Shown here: positions 47,142-56,117 of the stretch, one piece after another
Layout: each line of letters begins with the position of its first letter
Numbering within the stretch: the first letter of the stretch is position 1
Assembly: GCA_963781215.1 (NCBI GenBank)
Contig: CAWAFE010000007.1
Location: forward strand, 1-64,000
DNA: 64,000 nucleotides
Source of the DNA: AP-15 sp963781215
Lineage (GTDB): Bacteria > Pseudomonadota > Alphaproteobacteria > ATCC43930 > CGMCC-115725
Reading direction: 5' to 3'
Notes under the pieces: generated by a model
Databases searched by the model: none
What the model was told of the DNA's origin: nothing
Seen by the model: only the letters and a program-made list of their open reading frames with translations
Position numbers and translations under genes: made by a program

Positions 47142-48836
47142 TCATGCCTTGTCGAGCCAGATCGTGTCGTGTCGCACCAGATCGTAAATGCCGAAGGTGT
47201 CGTGCACGTTACGGCCCTTCACCGGGTTGTACCAGAGTTCGTGGATCCGCTCCCACGCGACGGGTAGCAGCGGCGGATCCTGTTCCGTGATCGCCTCGGC
47301 CCGGCGGATCAGGTCCTGACGCTTCTCGACATCGACTTCCCGGTCGATCTGGACAGATAGCGCCTGGAATTCCTTGTTGTCCCAGAAGGAATAGTTCTGC
47401 GGGCCGTCCTTGCCGTACCAGGCATTGAAATAGTCGGAGGGATCGAGCAGCGCCGATACGATGGCCCCGATCGCCAGGTCGAAGTTGCCGCTCGCAGCGT
47501 CACCGAACCACACCGATTCGACCACCGTGCGCAGGTTGCATTCGATGTTGAGCGTCTGTTTGAGCATCGCCTGGATCGCCTGCGACCAGAGCTTGAAGAT
47601 GGCGACCTCACGGACCATGAAGTCCAGGCCCTTGATTCCGTCGGCATGCCCGGCCGCGGCAATCAGCGCGCGGGCTTCCTTGACCGCCGGCTCGGGGTCC
47701 GACTGGTAGCCGAGCCACTTGTCGCGCTCCGCTTCCGGTGTCGCGAACTCGGAGAACGGATAGAGGAAGCCGCCGACCATCATCGGCGCCACGTCCTTGA
47801 CGACCTCGATCAGCACCGGCCGGTCGAGGACCAGGTGCATCGCCCGTCGCACCCTCGGATCATCGAACGGTTTTCTCTTGTTATTGATCCAGGTGGCGTG
47901 GACGACGCTCTGGTAGTGGGTCTCGGTCGACATGCCCGGCGTCGCCGCCGCCTTGCGGTACGTGGCAGGATCGCACGCAAACACATAGTCCACGCGCTTC
48001 GCCAGTATAGCGGCTGCCATTTCAGGAGAAAATGGCAAAACATGGTAAAATTCTATTCCATCTAAATAAGGCAACTCCTGATTCCAATAGTTTTTGTTCT
48101 TCTCCATTATCCAGACTTCGTTATCAGTGTATTTGACACTGCGGAATGGTCCGGTGCCCGGATAGACCTGGACCTTACGAAGATCGTAATGGTTGTCTTC
48201 CAGTGTCTTCTTGCGCACGATCACGTTCCAGCCGCTGGCGATCGCCGACATCATGAAGTTGACCGGGCGGGCTTCCGACAACTTGAATTCGACGGTGTAT
48301 TTGTCGCGCGCGTTGATCTCGCTCACCGCCTTGAACAAGATGCTGCGTGGAATGCTGATGCCTTGAGGCGGCTTGACGATCCGCTCGAAGGTGGCCTTGA
48401 CGTCGTCGGCCGTAAGCTCGGCCCCATCGTGAAACTGAACGTTATCACGCAGCAGGAAGGTGTAGGTCTTGCCGTCCTTGGCGATCTGCCAGCTATGCGC
48501 CAGATCGGGGATGATGGTCTTGCCGCCGTCGCGCGGGTCGCGCCGGATCAGATTGTCGAACATGCATCCCATTGCGCCCAGGTTGAAGATAGTGCCGGAT
48601 TGGTGAAGGTCGAAATGCGGCGGCCTTACCGGAATCCCCATGCGAATCACGCCGCCGTGCTTGGGGTTGAGTTCGGCCGCCTTGAGCTGAAATTTTGAGC
48701 CGTCGAATTCGAGCGGCAGGTCCGCGGCAGCCGCGGGAGCCCAGCGCATCGCGTATGCGCCTGCCGCAACGGCCGCGCTGCTCTTCAGAAAATCGCGTCG
48801 GTTCCACCACGGTCGCACGGCACGAAGCTCGGTCAT
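47142..48836 (-). CDS. ABC transporter substrate-binding protein, family 5 (peptide/nickel type)
   Basis: A 564-residue periplasmic binding protein of the DppA/OppA family. The N-terminus has a twin-arginine signal (Arg13-Arg14 in WNRRDFLKSSAAVAAG), followed by the family motifs FDNLIRRDP, PDLAHSWQIAKDGKTYTFLLRDNVQFHDG and DDVKATFERIV. Ligand is unknown (peptide, opine, nickel or other). No permease or ATPase gene is adjacent, so it is an orphan here. A 100-base stretch inside the gene (48021-48120) is only 35% GC by direct count. Confidence 0.9.
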   Translation of the reverse strand: MTELRAVRPWWNRRDFLKSSAAVAAGAYAMRWAPAAAADLPLEFDGSKFQLKAAELNPKHGGVIRMGIPVRPPHFDLHQSGTIFNLGAMGCMFDNLIRRDPRDGGKTIIPDLAHSWQIAKDGKTYTFLLRDNVQFHDGAELTADDVKATFERIVKPPQGISIPRSILFKAVSEINARDKYTVEFKLSEARPVNFMMSAIASGWNVIVRKKTLEDNHYDLRKVQVYPGTGPFRSVKYTDNEVWIMEKNKNYWNQELPYLDGIEFYHVLPFSPEMAAAILAKRVDYVFACDPATYRKAAATPGMSTETHYQSVVHATWINNKRKPFDDPRVRRAMHLVLDRPVLIEVVKDVAPMMVGGFLYPFSEFATPEAERDKWLGYQSDPEPAVKEARALIAAAGHADGIKGLDFMVREVAIFKLWSQAIQAMLKQTLNIECNLRTVVESVWFGDAASGNFDLAIGAIVSALLDPSDYFNAWYGKDGPQNYSFWDNKEFQALSVQIDREVDVEKRQDLIRRAEAITEQDPPLLPVAWERIHELWYNPVKGRNVHDTFGIYDLVRHDTIWLDKA

Positions 48837-49174
48837 TGGTCCCTCCCCTATCGCTCTTTCCGGACGAAGCGCGCTGTGTTCGCTTTTTTTGCTTCGCGCA
48901 GCATATCACCGAAGCGCCGCGTGTCACTCATCAGCGCTTATCGGCCCACAGGCTGGACCGGTACCCGCTTTACTCCGCCGCCCGCTTTGCGGCGCGCCCA
49001 TCGGCGCACGCGGGATCGAGCTTCGTGTGACCGAGCAACAACCGCATAGCTCTGACTAACTTCCTCCGAAACCTTCCGGCTCAGCACCAGTCGACATCGA
49101 CCAGCCCGATAATCTATCACCAGAGCGCTCTTCGCCGTCAGCGGGCGGTTGGGCGGAGGTCGGGAGAGGAGCAC
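48837..49174. promoter_or_regulatory. intergenic region, divergent genes
   Basis: These 338 bases lie between the divergent substrate-binding protein and shikimate dehydrogenase-like genes and must contain both promoters. I see no clear sigma-factor consensus, operator palindrome or coding frame. A GGTCGGGAGAGGAG ribosome site precedes the ATG at 49175. Confidence 0.4.
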
Positions 49175-50008
49175 ATGATCAACGGTCGTACGGAGTTAAT
49201 CGCCCATCTCGGCTACCCTACCGAGACCTTCACCGCGCCAATGATCTACAACCCATGGTTCGCATCGCGCGGCATCAACGCCGTGGTGGTCCCGATGGGC
49301 GCGCGGGCCGGAGATTATGCGGCGTTTTTGCGCCCGCTATTCCGCCTCAGCAACATCCGCGGCGCGCTCGTGACGATGCCCCACAAAGTTGCCACGGTGG
49401 GTCTGCTCGATGAGGCCGCCTTGGCGGTGCAGGTGGCCGGCTCCTGCAATGCCATCCTTCGCCGAGCGGACGGCTCGCTCTATGGAGAACTCTTCGACGG
49501 CATTGGCTTTGTGCGCGGAGCAAAGCGCAAGGGCTTCGACTTTACCGGCGCGGATTGCCTGATCATCGGGGCCGGCGGTGTCGGCTCGGCAATCGCCGCC
49601 GCGATTGCCGCAGAGGGTCCGGGATCGATCGCGCTGTTCGATATCCACGCCGCAGCGGCGCAACGCCTCTCGGCTCGGCTGCGCCGGCATTTTCCAAGCG
49701 TGACGGTTGGCCTGCGAGACAATGACCCTGCGGGGTACCGCCTTGTCGTAAACGCGACGCCGCTCGGCATGTCGGCCGGCGATGCGCTGCCGTTCGACCC
49801 GGCGCGCCTCGACGGCGACGCTTTCGTCGGAGACGTGGTGCTGGCCGCGGAGCTGTCGCCGCTGCTCAAAGCCGTGGCGAGGCGCGGCTGCCGGTACCAG
49901 ATCGGGACAGACATGCTGTTCGAACAGATTCCGGCATATCTCGAATTCTTCGGCTATGGCACCGCAACTCCCGACGAGCTGCGCGCGGCCTCCCAAATTT
50001 CATACTGA
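49175..50008 (+). CDS. shikimate dehydrogenase family protein
   Basis: AroE-fold enzyme of 277 residues. The catalytic Lys71 is in VTMPHK and the conserved Asp108 in ELFDGIGFVRG, where the usual NTDG is replaced by FDG. The Rossmann motif LIIGAGGVGSAIAAAIA follows, then NATPLGMSAGDALP. Substitution near the Asp, together with the isolated position, suggests a paralogue acting on shikimate or quinate-like substrates rather than the biosynthetic AroE. It is divergent from the substrate-binding protein. Confidence 0.82.
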   Translation: MINGRTELIAHLGYPTETFTAPMIYNPWFASRGINAVVVPMGARAGDYAAFLRPLFRLSNIRGALVTMPHKVATVGLLDEAALAVQVAGSCNAILRRADGSLYGELFDGIGFVRGAKRKGFDFTGADCLIIGAGGVGSAIAAAIAAEGPGSIALFDIHAAAAQRLSARLRRHFPSVTVGLRDNDPAGYRLVVNATPLGMSAGDALPFDPARLDGDAFVGDVVLAAELSPLLKAVARRGCRYQIGTDMLFEQIPAYLEFFGYGTATPDELRAASQISY

Positions 50009-50253
50009 GAGTGCGGCAAAATAGGCCTGCTGCAAATGGCGCTCGGGTCTTATCGGCAGTGGGGTGCCGAAAGTAGTCATGTCCTTGACCGCTCTCGGAT
50101 CGACCTTAGCGGTCGATCGACTGCACTCGAGCAAGACGAAACCCGGCTCGGTGTGCAAACCCCGTCGAGGTGCCGCTGCAGGAGCAATGCCACTTTCGCG
50201 CGCGCCCCGGCGGATCGTATCGTTTACGCCGAGTTCCGGGATGAGGAGCCATC

Positions 50254-51558
50254 ATGTTGACGGACCAGTACGAACTTCCCTTGTCCACAACGTCGTCCGG
50301 CGCGCGGGACGCGTACGTCGAGGGTTGTGCGGCGAAGCTGACCATGTACCCCGGCGCGATCGAGGCGTTCGATCTTGCCATCGCCGCAGATCCCGGCTTT
50401 GCCCTTGCCCATGCCGCCAGGGCGCATTTGCTGCTGGAACGCGGCGACGCGGCGGCGGCACGCGTGTCAATGGCGGCGGCCAACTCCCTCGCCGCCGGTC
50501 TGTCCGCGCGCGAAGCCAGCCATATCGCATTTTTTGACTTGCTTGTGGCGGGGGACGTCGAAGCGGCACTGTCCGCCTTGCGCGCGCACCTGAACGCCTG
50601 GCCGCGCGACGCCGTCGCACTCGGCACCACCGCCTTTACCAACGGCCTAATCGGCAGTTCCGGCCGCGCCGGACAGAAGCGCGCATTGTTGAGCCTGCTC
50701 GACAGACTGGCCCCGAGCTACGGTGATGATTGGTGGTTCACGGCGCATCACGGCATGGCGCTTTCCGAGAATGGGCAGCGGGATGCCGCCCGCCCGAAGA
50801 TCGATCGGTCCCTCGCGCAAAACCCGAACAATCCTTGGGCGGCGCACGCCCGCGCGCACCTCTCTTATGAGGAGGGCAACACCAACGCGGCCCGCGCCTT
50901 TCTGGCGTCGTGGCTCACCATCTATCCGCGCAACGGCTCGCTCTATAGCCACCTGAATTGGCATCTCGCACTCGGCCATCTCGAAGCCGGGGATGCCGCG
51001 GCGGCACTCCGGCTTTTCCGGGAAGCCTTCTCACCCGAGGTACACAGCGGGCCGGCGCGCGGGAAGGTGAACGATGCGGTTTCCTTTTTGTGGCGCTGGG
51101 AACTCGCCGGGCATCCGCGCAACACCGACGCGTGGCGCGTCATCCACGACTTTGCGAACAGCGCCTTTCCGCGTGCCGGCGCGGCCTTTTCCGACATGCA
51201 CATCGCGCTCGCACAGGCCGTGGCCGGCGATGATGCGGAGTTGGAGGCGCGCGCACGGCAGATCGACGGCCTCGCGCGCAAGGGTCGCTATCCATCCGGC
51301 CCCTGCGTTCCCGCGGTGGCGTATGGCTTCGCCGCTTTCGAACGGCGAGATTTTTCCGCCGCGATCGACGCGCTTGAACCGATTGTCGGCGAACTCGAAC
51401 GTATCGGCGGTAGCCGCGCACAGCTCGACCTCGTCGAGTTCACGCTGTTGAGGGCCTATCTCGGCGCCGACCGGCCGGATGATGCGCGGAGGATGCTGAG
51501 CACGCGTAGCCGAGGCTCCTCGGGCCTTCCCGTCGCCGGGTTGGCGGCGGTGCACTGA
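50254..51558 (+). CDS. TTC38-like tetratricopeptide repeat protein
   Basis: A 434-residue all-helical protein with TPR-like repeats (ALAHAARAHLLLERGDAAAA, NPWAAHARAHLSYEEGNTNA, LALGHLEAGDAAAALRLF, DFSAAIDALEPIVGELERIGG). The layout and sequence fit the TTC38 family of bacteria and animals, function unknown. The 28.7-29.3 kb remnant is a member of the same family lacking its N-terminal half. The 245 bases upstream hold no other gene. It ends before a large inverted repeat. Confidence 0.82.
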   Translation: MLTDQYELPLSTTSSGARDAYVEGCAAKLTMYPGAIEAFDLAIAADPGFALAHAARAHLLLERGDAAAARVSMAAANSLAAGLSAREASHIAFFDLLVAGDVEAALSALRAHLNAWPRDAVALGTTAFTNGLIGSSGRAGQKRALLSLLDRLAPSYGDDWWFTAHHGMALSENGQRDAARPKIDRSLAQNPNNPWAAHARAHLSYEEGNTNAARAFLASWLTIYPRNGSLYSHLNWHLALGHLEAGDAAAALRLFREAFSPEVHSGPARGKVNDAVSFLWRWELAGHPRNTDAWRVIHDFANSAFPRAGAAFSDMHIALAQAVAGDDAELEARARQIDGLARKGRYPSGPCVPAVAYGFAAFERRDFSAAIDALEPIVGELERIGGSRAQLDLVEFTLLRAYLGADRPDDARRMLSTRSRGSSGLPVAGLAAVH

Positions 51559-51599
51559 TCGACGAAACAACTGCGACCCGGCCACCACCCCTTCCCAAG

Positions 51600-51654
51600 C
51601 CCTCCCCCATCAAGGGGAGGGTTTTCCGTGCTCCCTTCCCTTGATGGGGGAGGG
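51600..51654. repeat. intergenic inverted repeat, possible terminator hairpin
   Basis: A perfect 17-base inverted repeat with arms 51600-51616 (CCCTCCCCCATCAAGGG) and 51638-51654 and a 21-base loop containing GGTTTTCC. One arm has a close relative at 47056-47090. It belongs to a class of C-rich dispersed intergenic palindromes and may end TPR-gene transcription. Confidence 0.6.
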
Positions 51655-51724
51655 CCGGGCTAGGGTGAACTTTGCCCCGCCCTGCCGACATTATTGTCCC
51701 GAAGCAGTATAGGGAGCCGCCCGA

Positions 51725-52669
51725 ATGCGCTACGGCTTTTATCTCCCGACCCGCGGTCCGACCGCGACACGCGACGGCATTCTCGCGCTCGCACTCGAAG
51801 GCGAGCGGCTGGGCTTGCACTCGGCGATGATCGCCGATCATATCGTCTTGCCGGTCGAGAGCCGGTCGACCTACCCATACACACTGGACGGCAAACACCC
51901 GAGCGCGGGCGATGCGCTGGAGACTTTCTCGATCCTCGGGGTAGTGGCCGGTGCAACGGAGCGGCTGCGGCTCGTCACCTCGGTGCTGGTGTTGCCCTAC
52001 CGCAACCCGGTGCTGACCGCCAAGATGGTGGCCTCACTCGACGTCTTGTCGGGCGGCCGGATTACGCTAGGCGTCGGCGCCGGCTGGCTCAGCGAAGAGT
52101 TCGAGGCGCTGAACAGCCCCCCATTCGAGGCGCGCGGTGCCGTGACCGACGAGTGGATCACGATCTTCAAGCAGCTCTGGTCCCAATCGCCCGCCAGCTT
52201 CAATGGCCGCTTTTATCGATATTCGGATATCCGCTGCGAACCCTTCCCGGTGCAGAAGCCGCACCCGCCAATCTGGGTCGGCGGGCATTCCCGCGCCGCG
52301 CTCCGGCGCACGGCCCGGCATGGCGACGGCTGGCACCCGGTCGGCGCCATCGCCGCCTCGCCGCTGCCGCCGCAAGAGATGCGCGCGCATCTCGACGCAT
52401 TGAAACAGCTGACCGAGACCGAGGGGCGCGATTTCTCGGCGCTGACGATCTCGTACAAGGCGCCGCTCTACGACACCGGCATTCCCTCGCCGGATGGCTC
52501 CCGCCGGCCCTTCTCCGGTGAGCCCGAACGGATCGCCCGCGATATCAGAAATTTTGCGGCGATCGGCGTGCACGAGCTGATCTTCGATTGCCGCGGCCAG
52601 TCCGTTGCGGAGAGCATCGAGCGCTTGCAATGGTTCGCCACTGACGTGATCCCGCTCGTCGACGACTGA
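51725..52669 (+). CDS. LLM class F420-type oxidoreductase
   Basis: Bacterial luciferase-like TIM-barrel protein of 314 residues. Features: MRYGFYLPTRGPTATRDGI, GLHSAMIADHIVLPVE, the conserved RLVTSVLVLPYRNPVLTAKM, GRITLGVGAGWLSEEFEALN, and YSDIRCEPFPVQKPHPPIWVGG, a family signature. It resembles the TIGR03619 F420-dependent subgroup, although the cofactor (F420 or FMN) cannot be settled from sequence. Substrate unknown. It stands alone between the palindrome and the DUF4239 gene. Confidence 0.88.
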   Translation: MRYGFYLPTRGPTATRDGILALALEGERLGLHSAMIADHIVLPVESRSTYPYTLDGKHPSAGDALETFSILGVVAGATERLRLVTSVLVLPYRNPVLTAKMVASLDVLSGGRITLGVGAGWLSEEFEALNSPPFEARGAVTDEWITIFKQLWSQSPASFNGRFYRYSDIRCEPFPVQKPHPPIWVGGHSRAALRRTARHGDGWHPVGAIAASPLPPQEMRAHLDALKQLTETEGRDFSALTISYKAPLYDTGIPSPDGSRRPFSGEPERIARDIRNFAAIGVHELIFDCRGQSVAESIERLQWFATDVIPLVDD

Positions 52670-52703
52670 GGCGCGCCAATATCGCCGCTTACTCCGATGC
52701 GGT

Positions 52704-53483
52704 TCAGTCACTCGGACGAGCGGCTGCAATCAAACGATCGACCTTCCCTAGCGTTCCGTTGAAATCGTGCGATGAGAGCTGCAACGCGCTCTCGAATGGA
52801 AAATCGAGCATGCGCACGGTGAGCAGTGCCAGGGTCAAAGAAGACGCGAAAACACCGACCAGGACAGCTTTGGAGAGTGATGCCTCGGCAGCAAATACCA
52901 GCATGCAACCGATCAGCGTGGCGGCGAAGACAATCAGCAGAGTCCAGATCAGGGCCGGGACGCCCTGTGTCATCTGAAACAGCCTTGTCTCGCGGCTTTG
53001 ATGGGCGATGGCGAGTAGGTTCAGCATTTGACCGCGAATCTGGTTGCCCGCCGGGTCTGTCTCGACCGTCTCAACTGTCTGCCAGAGCGCCTGAAAGCTA
53101 GCGCTGGCAGCCCAGCTCTCATTGCGCCGCTGCATGTCCGGCCACTCTCGGTCGAGAACGGTCGTCAGGTAGACGTGCAGATCGTTCAGGATTGCATTTC
53201 TGGATGGTGACGTCAGACGATCGCTCAGGATTGCGATCCCGTGCAGACTGGCACATTCGTTGTCAATCGCCTGCGACGCAACATTGTATTCGGACCAGAC
53301 GTTGTTAAAAACGAAGGCCAGCAACACGGCAAAAATTACGCCGAGCTGCAGGAAGACCGCGTATCCAACCTCATGATAGCGGCGAAACGTGTCACGGTGG
53401 ACGATCCGGTGCAGCAGCGCGCATGTGAAGGCTGCCAGAAGGCCAGCCCCGAGAACCAGCCCGCCAAGTTCAATGTACGACAT
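52704..53483 (-). CDS. DUF4239 (bestrophin-like) membrane protein
   Basis: A 259-residue protein with four hydrophobic helices in two pairs (about residues 5-25, 42-62, 178-198, 204-222) and a soluble middle portion with NAILNDLHVYLTTVLDREWP. The pattern and the VFNNVWSEYNVASQAIDNE segment match DUF4239, a bestrophin-like family proposed to be channel-related. Function unknown. It is convergent with the LLM gene. Confidence 0.75.
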   Translation of the reverse strand: MSYIELGGLVLGAGLLAAFTCALLHRIVHRDTFRRYHEVGYAVFLQLGVIFAVLLAFVFNNVWSEYNVASQAIDNECASLHGIAILSDRLTSPSRNAILNDLHVYLTTVLDREWPDMQRRNESWAASASFQALWQTVETVETDPAGNQIRGQMLNLLAIAHQSRETRLFQMTQGVPALIWTLLIVFAATLIGCMLVFAAEASLSKAVLVGVFASSLTLALLTVRMLDFPFESALQLSSHDFNGTLGKVDRLIAAARPSD

Positions 53484-53556
53484 CGACGTTTCAACGCAGC
53501 TGGTTGTGTGAGGGTCGAACCGAGGTCGCTATGGAGTCAATCCGGCGGCCGAACGG

Positions 53557-54399
53557 TCAGTTGTTTCCGCTGCTAGAGACCCGTTGAGCAACGGGAAGCG
53601 GCCAGCCGAGCCAGTTGCACAGGGCTTCCCCCATGACGAGGTCGAGGTCGCGGCCCTTTAGCCACGGCAGTTCCTCGGTGAACAAAGTGACACATTGCCG
53701 CCAGGAGCAAGGCATGCGGGTGATGTCGGTGCCCCAGAACATCCGCTCGGGACCGAAGGCGTCGAAACAGCGTCTGAGGTGCGGATGAAGACTGCGGAAC
53801 GGATATTCGTCTTCGGCGTAGCCGGCCTGCCCGGTCGCCTTGACCGCGACGTTCGGGTATTTGGCCAAAGCCAGCAATTCCGGCTGGAACCGATAGGCCG
53901 CCTCGCCCGTGCTGGCGCGCGGCACGCCCATGTGATCGATAATCAGCTTCAAGCCGGGGTGGCGCTCGGCGATCTTGCCGACGGTCGGCAGGAACATCGC
54001 CGCGCCGAGCGAGACCGGCACCTGGGCGCGCTCGGCGGCGGGCCACAGCCAGTCGAGCGTGCCGTCGGTGAACCAGGATTGCGGGTGCCGCTCGTTGGTA
54101 TAAAAGCGCAGGCCGAGCTTGCCCCGCCGCTCCTTCCAGTGCGCAACCAAATCGCGACCGTTCGGGTCATCGAGATAGAACCAGCCCATGATCGCGAAGC
54201 GGTCGGGGTATTTGCGCACCGCCTCGGCCGCCAACTCGTTCGAGTCCGGGTCCCACAGCACCGGGTGGATAAGCGCCCGGTCGACACCGGCTTCATCCAT
54301 GCCTGCGATCGCCTGCTCTGCCGAATAAGGTACCTGACGATGATGTGCGGAGGGCGTGCCCTTTTCCCAGAGATGGATTTGTCCGTCGACGATCAACAT
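53557..54399 (-). CDS. COG3618-type amidohydrolase 1
   Basis: Metal-dependent TIM-barrel hydrolase of 280 residues (2-pyrone-4,6-dicarboxylate lactonase-like superfamily). The N-terminal metal motif reads VDGQIHLWE, in which the first His of H-x-H is Gln, a known family variant. Also present are GLRFYTNERHPQSW, LKLIIDHMGVPRA with the central His, and ERMFWGTDITRMP with the C-terminal Asp. Its ATG is 25 bases downstream of the DHA2 transporter stop, so both are probably expressed together, perhaps for lactone or aromatic-ring product handling. Confidence 0.86.
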   Translation of the reverse strand: MLIVDGQIHLWEKGTPSAHHRQVPYSAEQAIAGMDEAGVDRALIHPVLWDPDSNELAAEAVRKYPDRFAIMGWFYLDDPNGRDLVAHWKERRGKLGLRFYTNERHPQSWFTDGTLDWLWPAAERAQVPVSLGAAMFLPTVGKIAERHPGLKLIIDHMGVPRASTGEAAYRFQPELLALAKYPNVAVKATGQAGYAEDEYPFRSLHPHLRRCFDAFGPERMFWGTDITRMPCSWRQCVTLFTEELPWLKGRDLDLVMGEALCNWLGWPLPVAQRVSSSGNN

Positions 54400-54423
54400 T
54401 GGGCTTCTCCTTTTCGGGCTCCG

Positions 54424-56076
54424 TTAACGCGACAGGAACGAGCGCGGGCGGCCGACCAGCGGCAGCAGCATCAGGCCGAAAACGAAGAGGCAGCCAATCA
54501 GCAGCAACAGGTCGTTATAGGTCAGCACCAGCGCTTCGCGCTGCACCAGCTTGGCCAGCATCTTCATCGCAGCATGGTTGGGATCACCGGGGATCAGCGA
54601 CTCGAAATGGTTGATCTGCGAATCGAGGAACTGCTGCACCGCGGAGCGGGCCGGGTTGATGTCCTCAATCAGCCGGTTCCAGTGAAAATGCAGCCGCTGG
54701 TTCATCAGCGTCACGATCGTGGCCAGCCCGATCGCGCCGCCGAGATCGCGGGTCAAGTTGTAGAGGCCGGCCGCGTTCTGCATCTTGTCCTGCGGCAAGG
54801 TGCCCAGCGCGATCATGTTGGCCGGCAGGTAGCAGCAGATCAGCCCCAGCCCGCGGACCAGCTGCGGCACGAACAGCTCCCAGAAGCCGGTCTGATTGGT
54901 CAAGGTGGCGGTCAGATACATCGAGTAGGCGAAGAGCGCGAAGCCGATCGCTAGCATCAAGCGCAGATCAAGCCGGCGTGCGATGACCGTGCTGAGGGGG
55001 GACATCGCCATTGTGACGAGACCGGTCACGATGATCGTCAAACCGATCTGAAAAGCGTTGTAGCCGCGCACCTGGGCCAGAAACAGCGGCACGAGAAAGG
55101 TCGTGCTGTACATGCCGACGCCGACGACAAAGGTGAAGAACGAGCCGAAGGCAAAATTGCGGTTGCGGTAGGTCCGCAAATCGACGATCGGCTGGCGGTA
55201 GATCAGCACTCGCCAGAAAAACAAGCCGCCGCCGACGATCGAGACCGCCACCGCGGCGCGGATCGTATGGTCGTCGAGCCAATCCAGGCGGGGACCTTCC
55301 TGGAGCGCGTATTCGAGGCAGCCGAGAAAGGCCGCCATCAGCAGCATGCCCACGAGGTCGAAATTGCGCAGCAGCGAAAAATCGGGCTTGTCGATGTCAA
55401 TCGTCAGCCACACGACAGCGGCGACCAAGAGGCCGGGCACGATATTGACCAGAAACAGCCAGTGCCAGGAAAACGTGTCGGTCAAAAATCCGCCGAGGGT
55501 CGGGCCCAAGGTCGATGACAGGCTGAGGATCACCGAGATGACCGCAATCAGGGTAGCCAGATGCTGGCCGCGGAACTTGGCGTAGACGACCGGCCACACG
55601 GTCGGCGTCATGGCGCCGCCGCAAAACCCCTGCATCGCCCGAAAGGTGATCATCTGGCCGAGGCTGGTGGCGGTGGCGCAGAGCACGCTGGTCGCGGTGA
55701 AGCCGAGCGTCGCACCCGCAAACAGCACGCGGGTCGACAACAGCCGCGACATGGTCCCGGACATCGGCACCATCACGACATCAGCGACCAGATACGCGGT
55801 TTGCACCCAGGCGATCTCGTCACCGCTGGCGGACAGCCCGCCCTGGATCTGGGTCAGCGAGCTGGTGACGATCTGCACGTCCATGATCGCCATGAACAGA
55901 CCGATGCCCATCGCCAGGACGCCGAGCCAGTCTCGCAGGCTCGGTTCCGGTCCCGCCTCGCCCGCGTGCGGTTGGGCGCGTGCGACCCGCTCGACCGGCG
56001 CTTTCTCAGCCGGTTCGCGGACCGCTGCCCGGTAACGGGCGAGTCGGCTGCGCCTGAATGTTTCGGCGAGGGTCAT
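54424..56076 (-). CDS. DHA2-type 14-TM major facilitator transporter
   Basis: EmrB/QacA-type drug or metabolite exporter of 550 residues with about 14 membrane helices. The signature MAIMDVQIVTSSLTQIQGGLSASGDEIAWVQTAYL and TMSRLLSTRVLFAGATLGF match the family. The N-terminal 60 residues are cytoplasmic and charged. No EmrA/HlyD adaptor is adjacent, unusual for an EmrB pair. It lies between two COG3618-like amidohydrolase genes on the same strand. I use the ATG at 56076. Confidence 0.9.
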   Translation of the reverse strand: MTLAETFRRSRLARYRAAVREPAEKAPVERVARAQPHAGEAGPEPSLRDWLGVLAMGIGLFMAIMDVQIVTSSLTQIQGGLSASGDEIAWVQTAYLVADVVMVPMSGTMSRLLSTRVLFAGATLGFTATSVLCATATSLGQMITFRAMQGFCGGAMTPTVWPVVYAKFRGQHLATLIAVISVILSLSSTLGPTLGGFLTDTFSWHWLFLVNIVPGLLVAAVVWLTIDIDKPDFSLLRNFDLVGMLLMAAFLGCLEYALQEGPRLDWLDDHTIRAAVAVSIVGGGLFFWRVLIYRQPIVDLRTYRNRNFAFGSFFTFVVGVGMYSTTFLVPLFLAQVRGYNAFQIGLTIIVTGLVTMAMSPLSTVIARRLDLRLMLAIGFALFAYSMYLTATLTNQTGFWELFVPQLVRGLGLICCYLPANMIALGTLPQDKMQNAAGLYNLTRDLGGAIGLATIVTLMNQRLHFHWNRLIEDINPARSAVQQFLDSQINHFESLIPGDPNHAAMKMLAKLVQREALVLTYNDLLLLIGCLFVFGLMLLPLVGRPRSFLSR

Positions 56077-56117
56077 TGCTCGGCGCGACCGGAAGGAGAA
56101 CCCGCCACCACCGCCAT

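Noticed and set aside
49175..50008. Calling this gene the biosynthetic aroE
   Set aside because: The NTDG motif is changed to FDG and the gene is isolated from other aro genes, so a paralogue is as likely.
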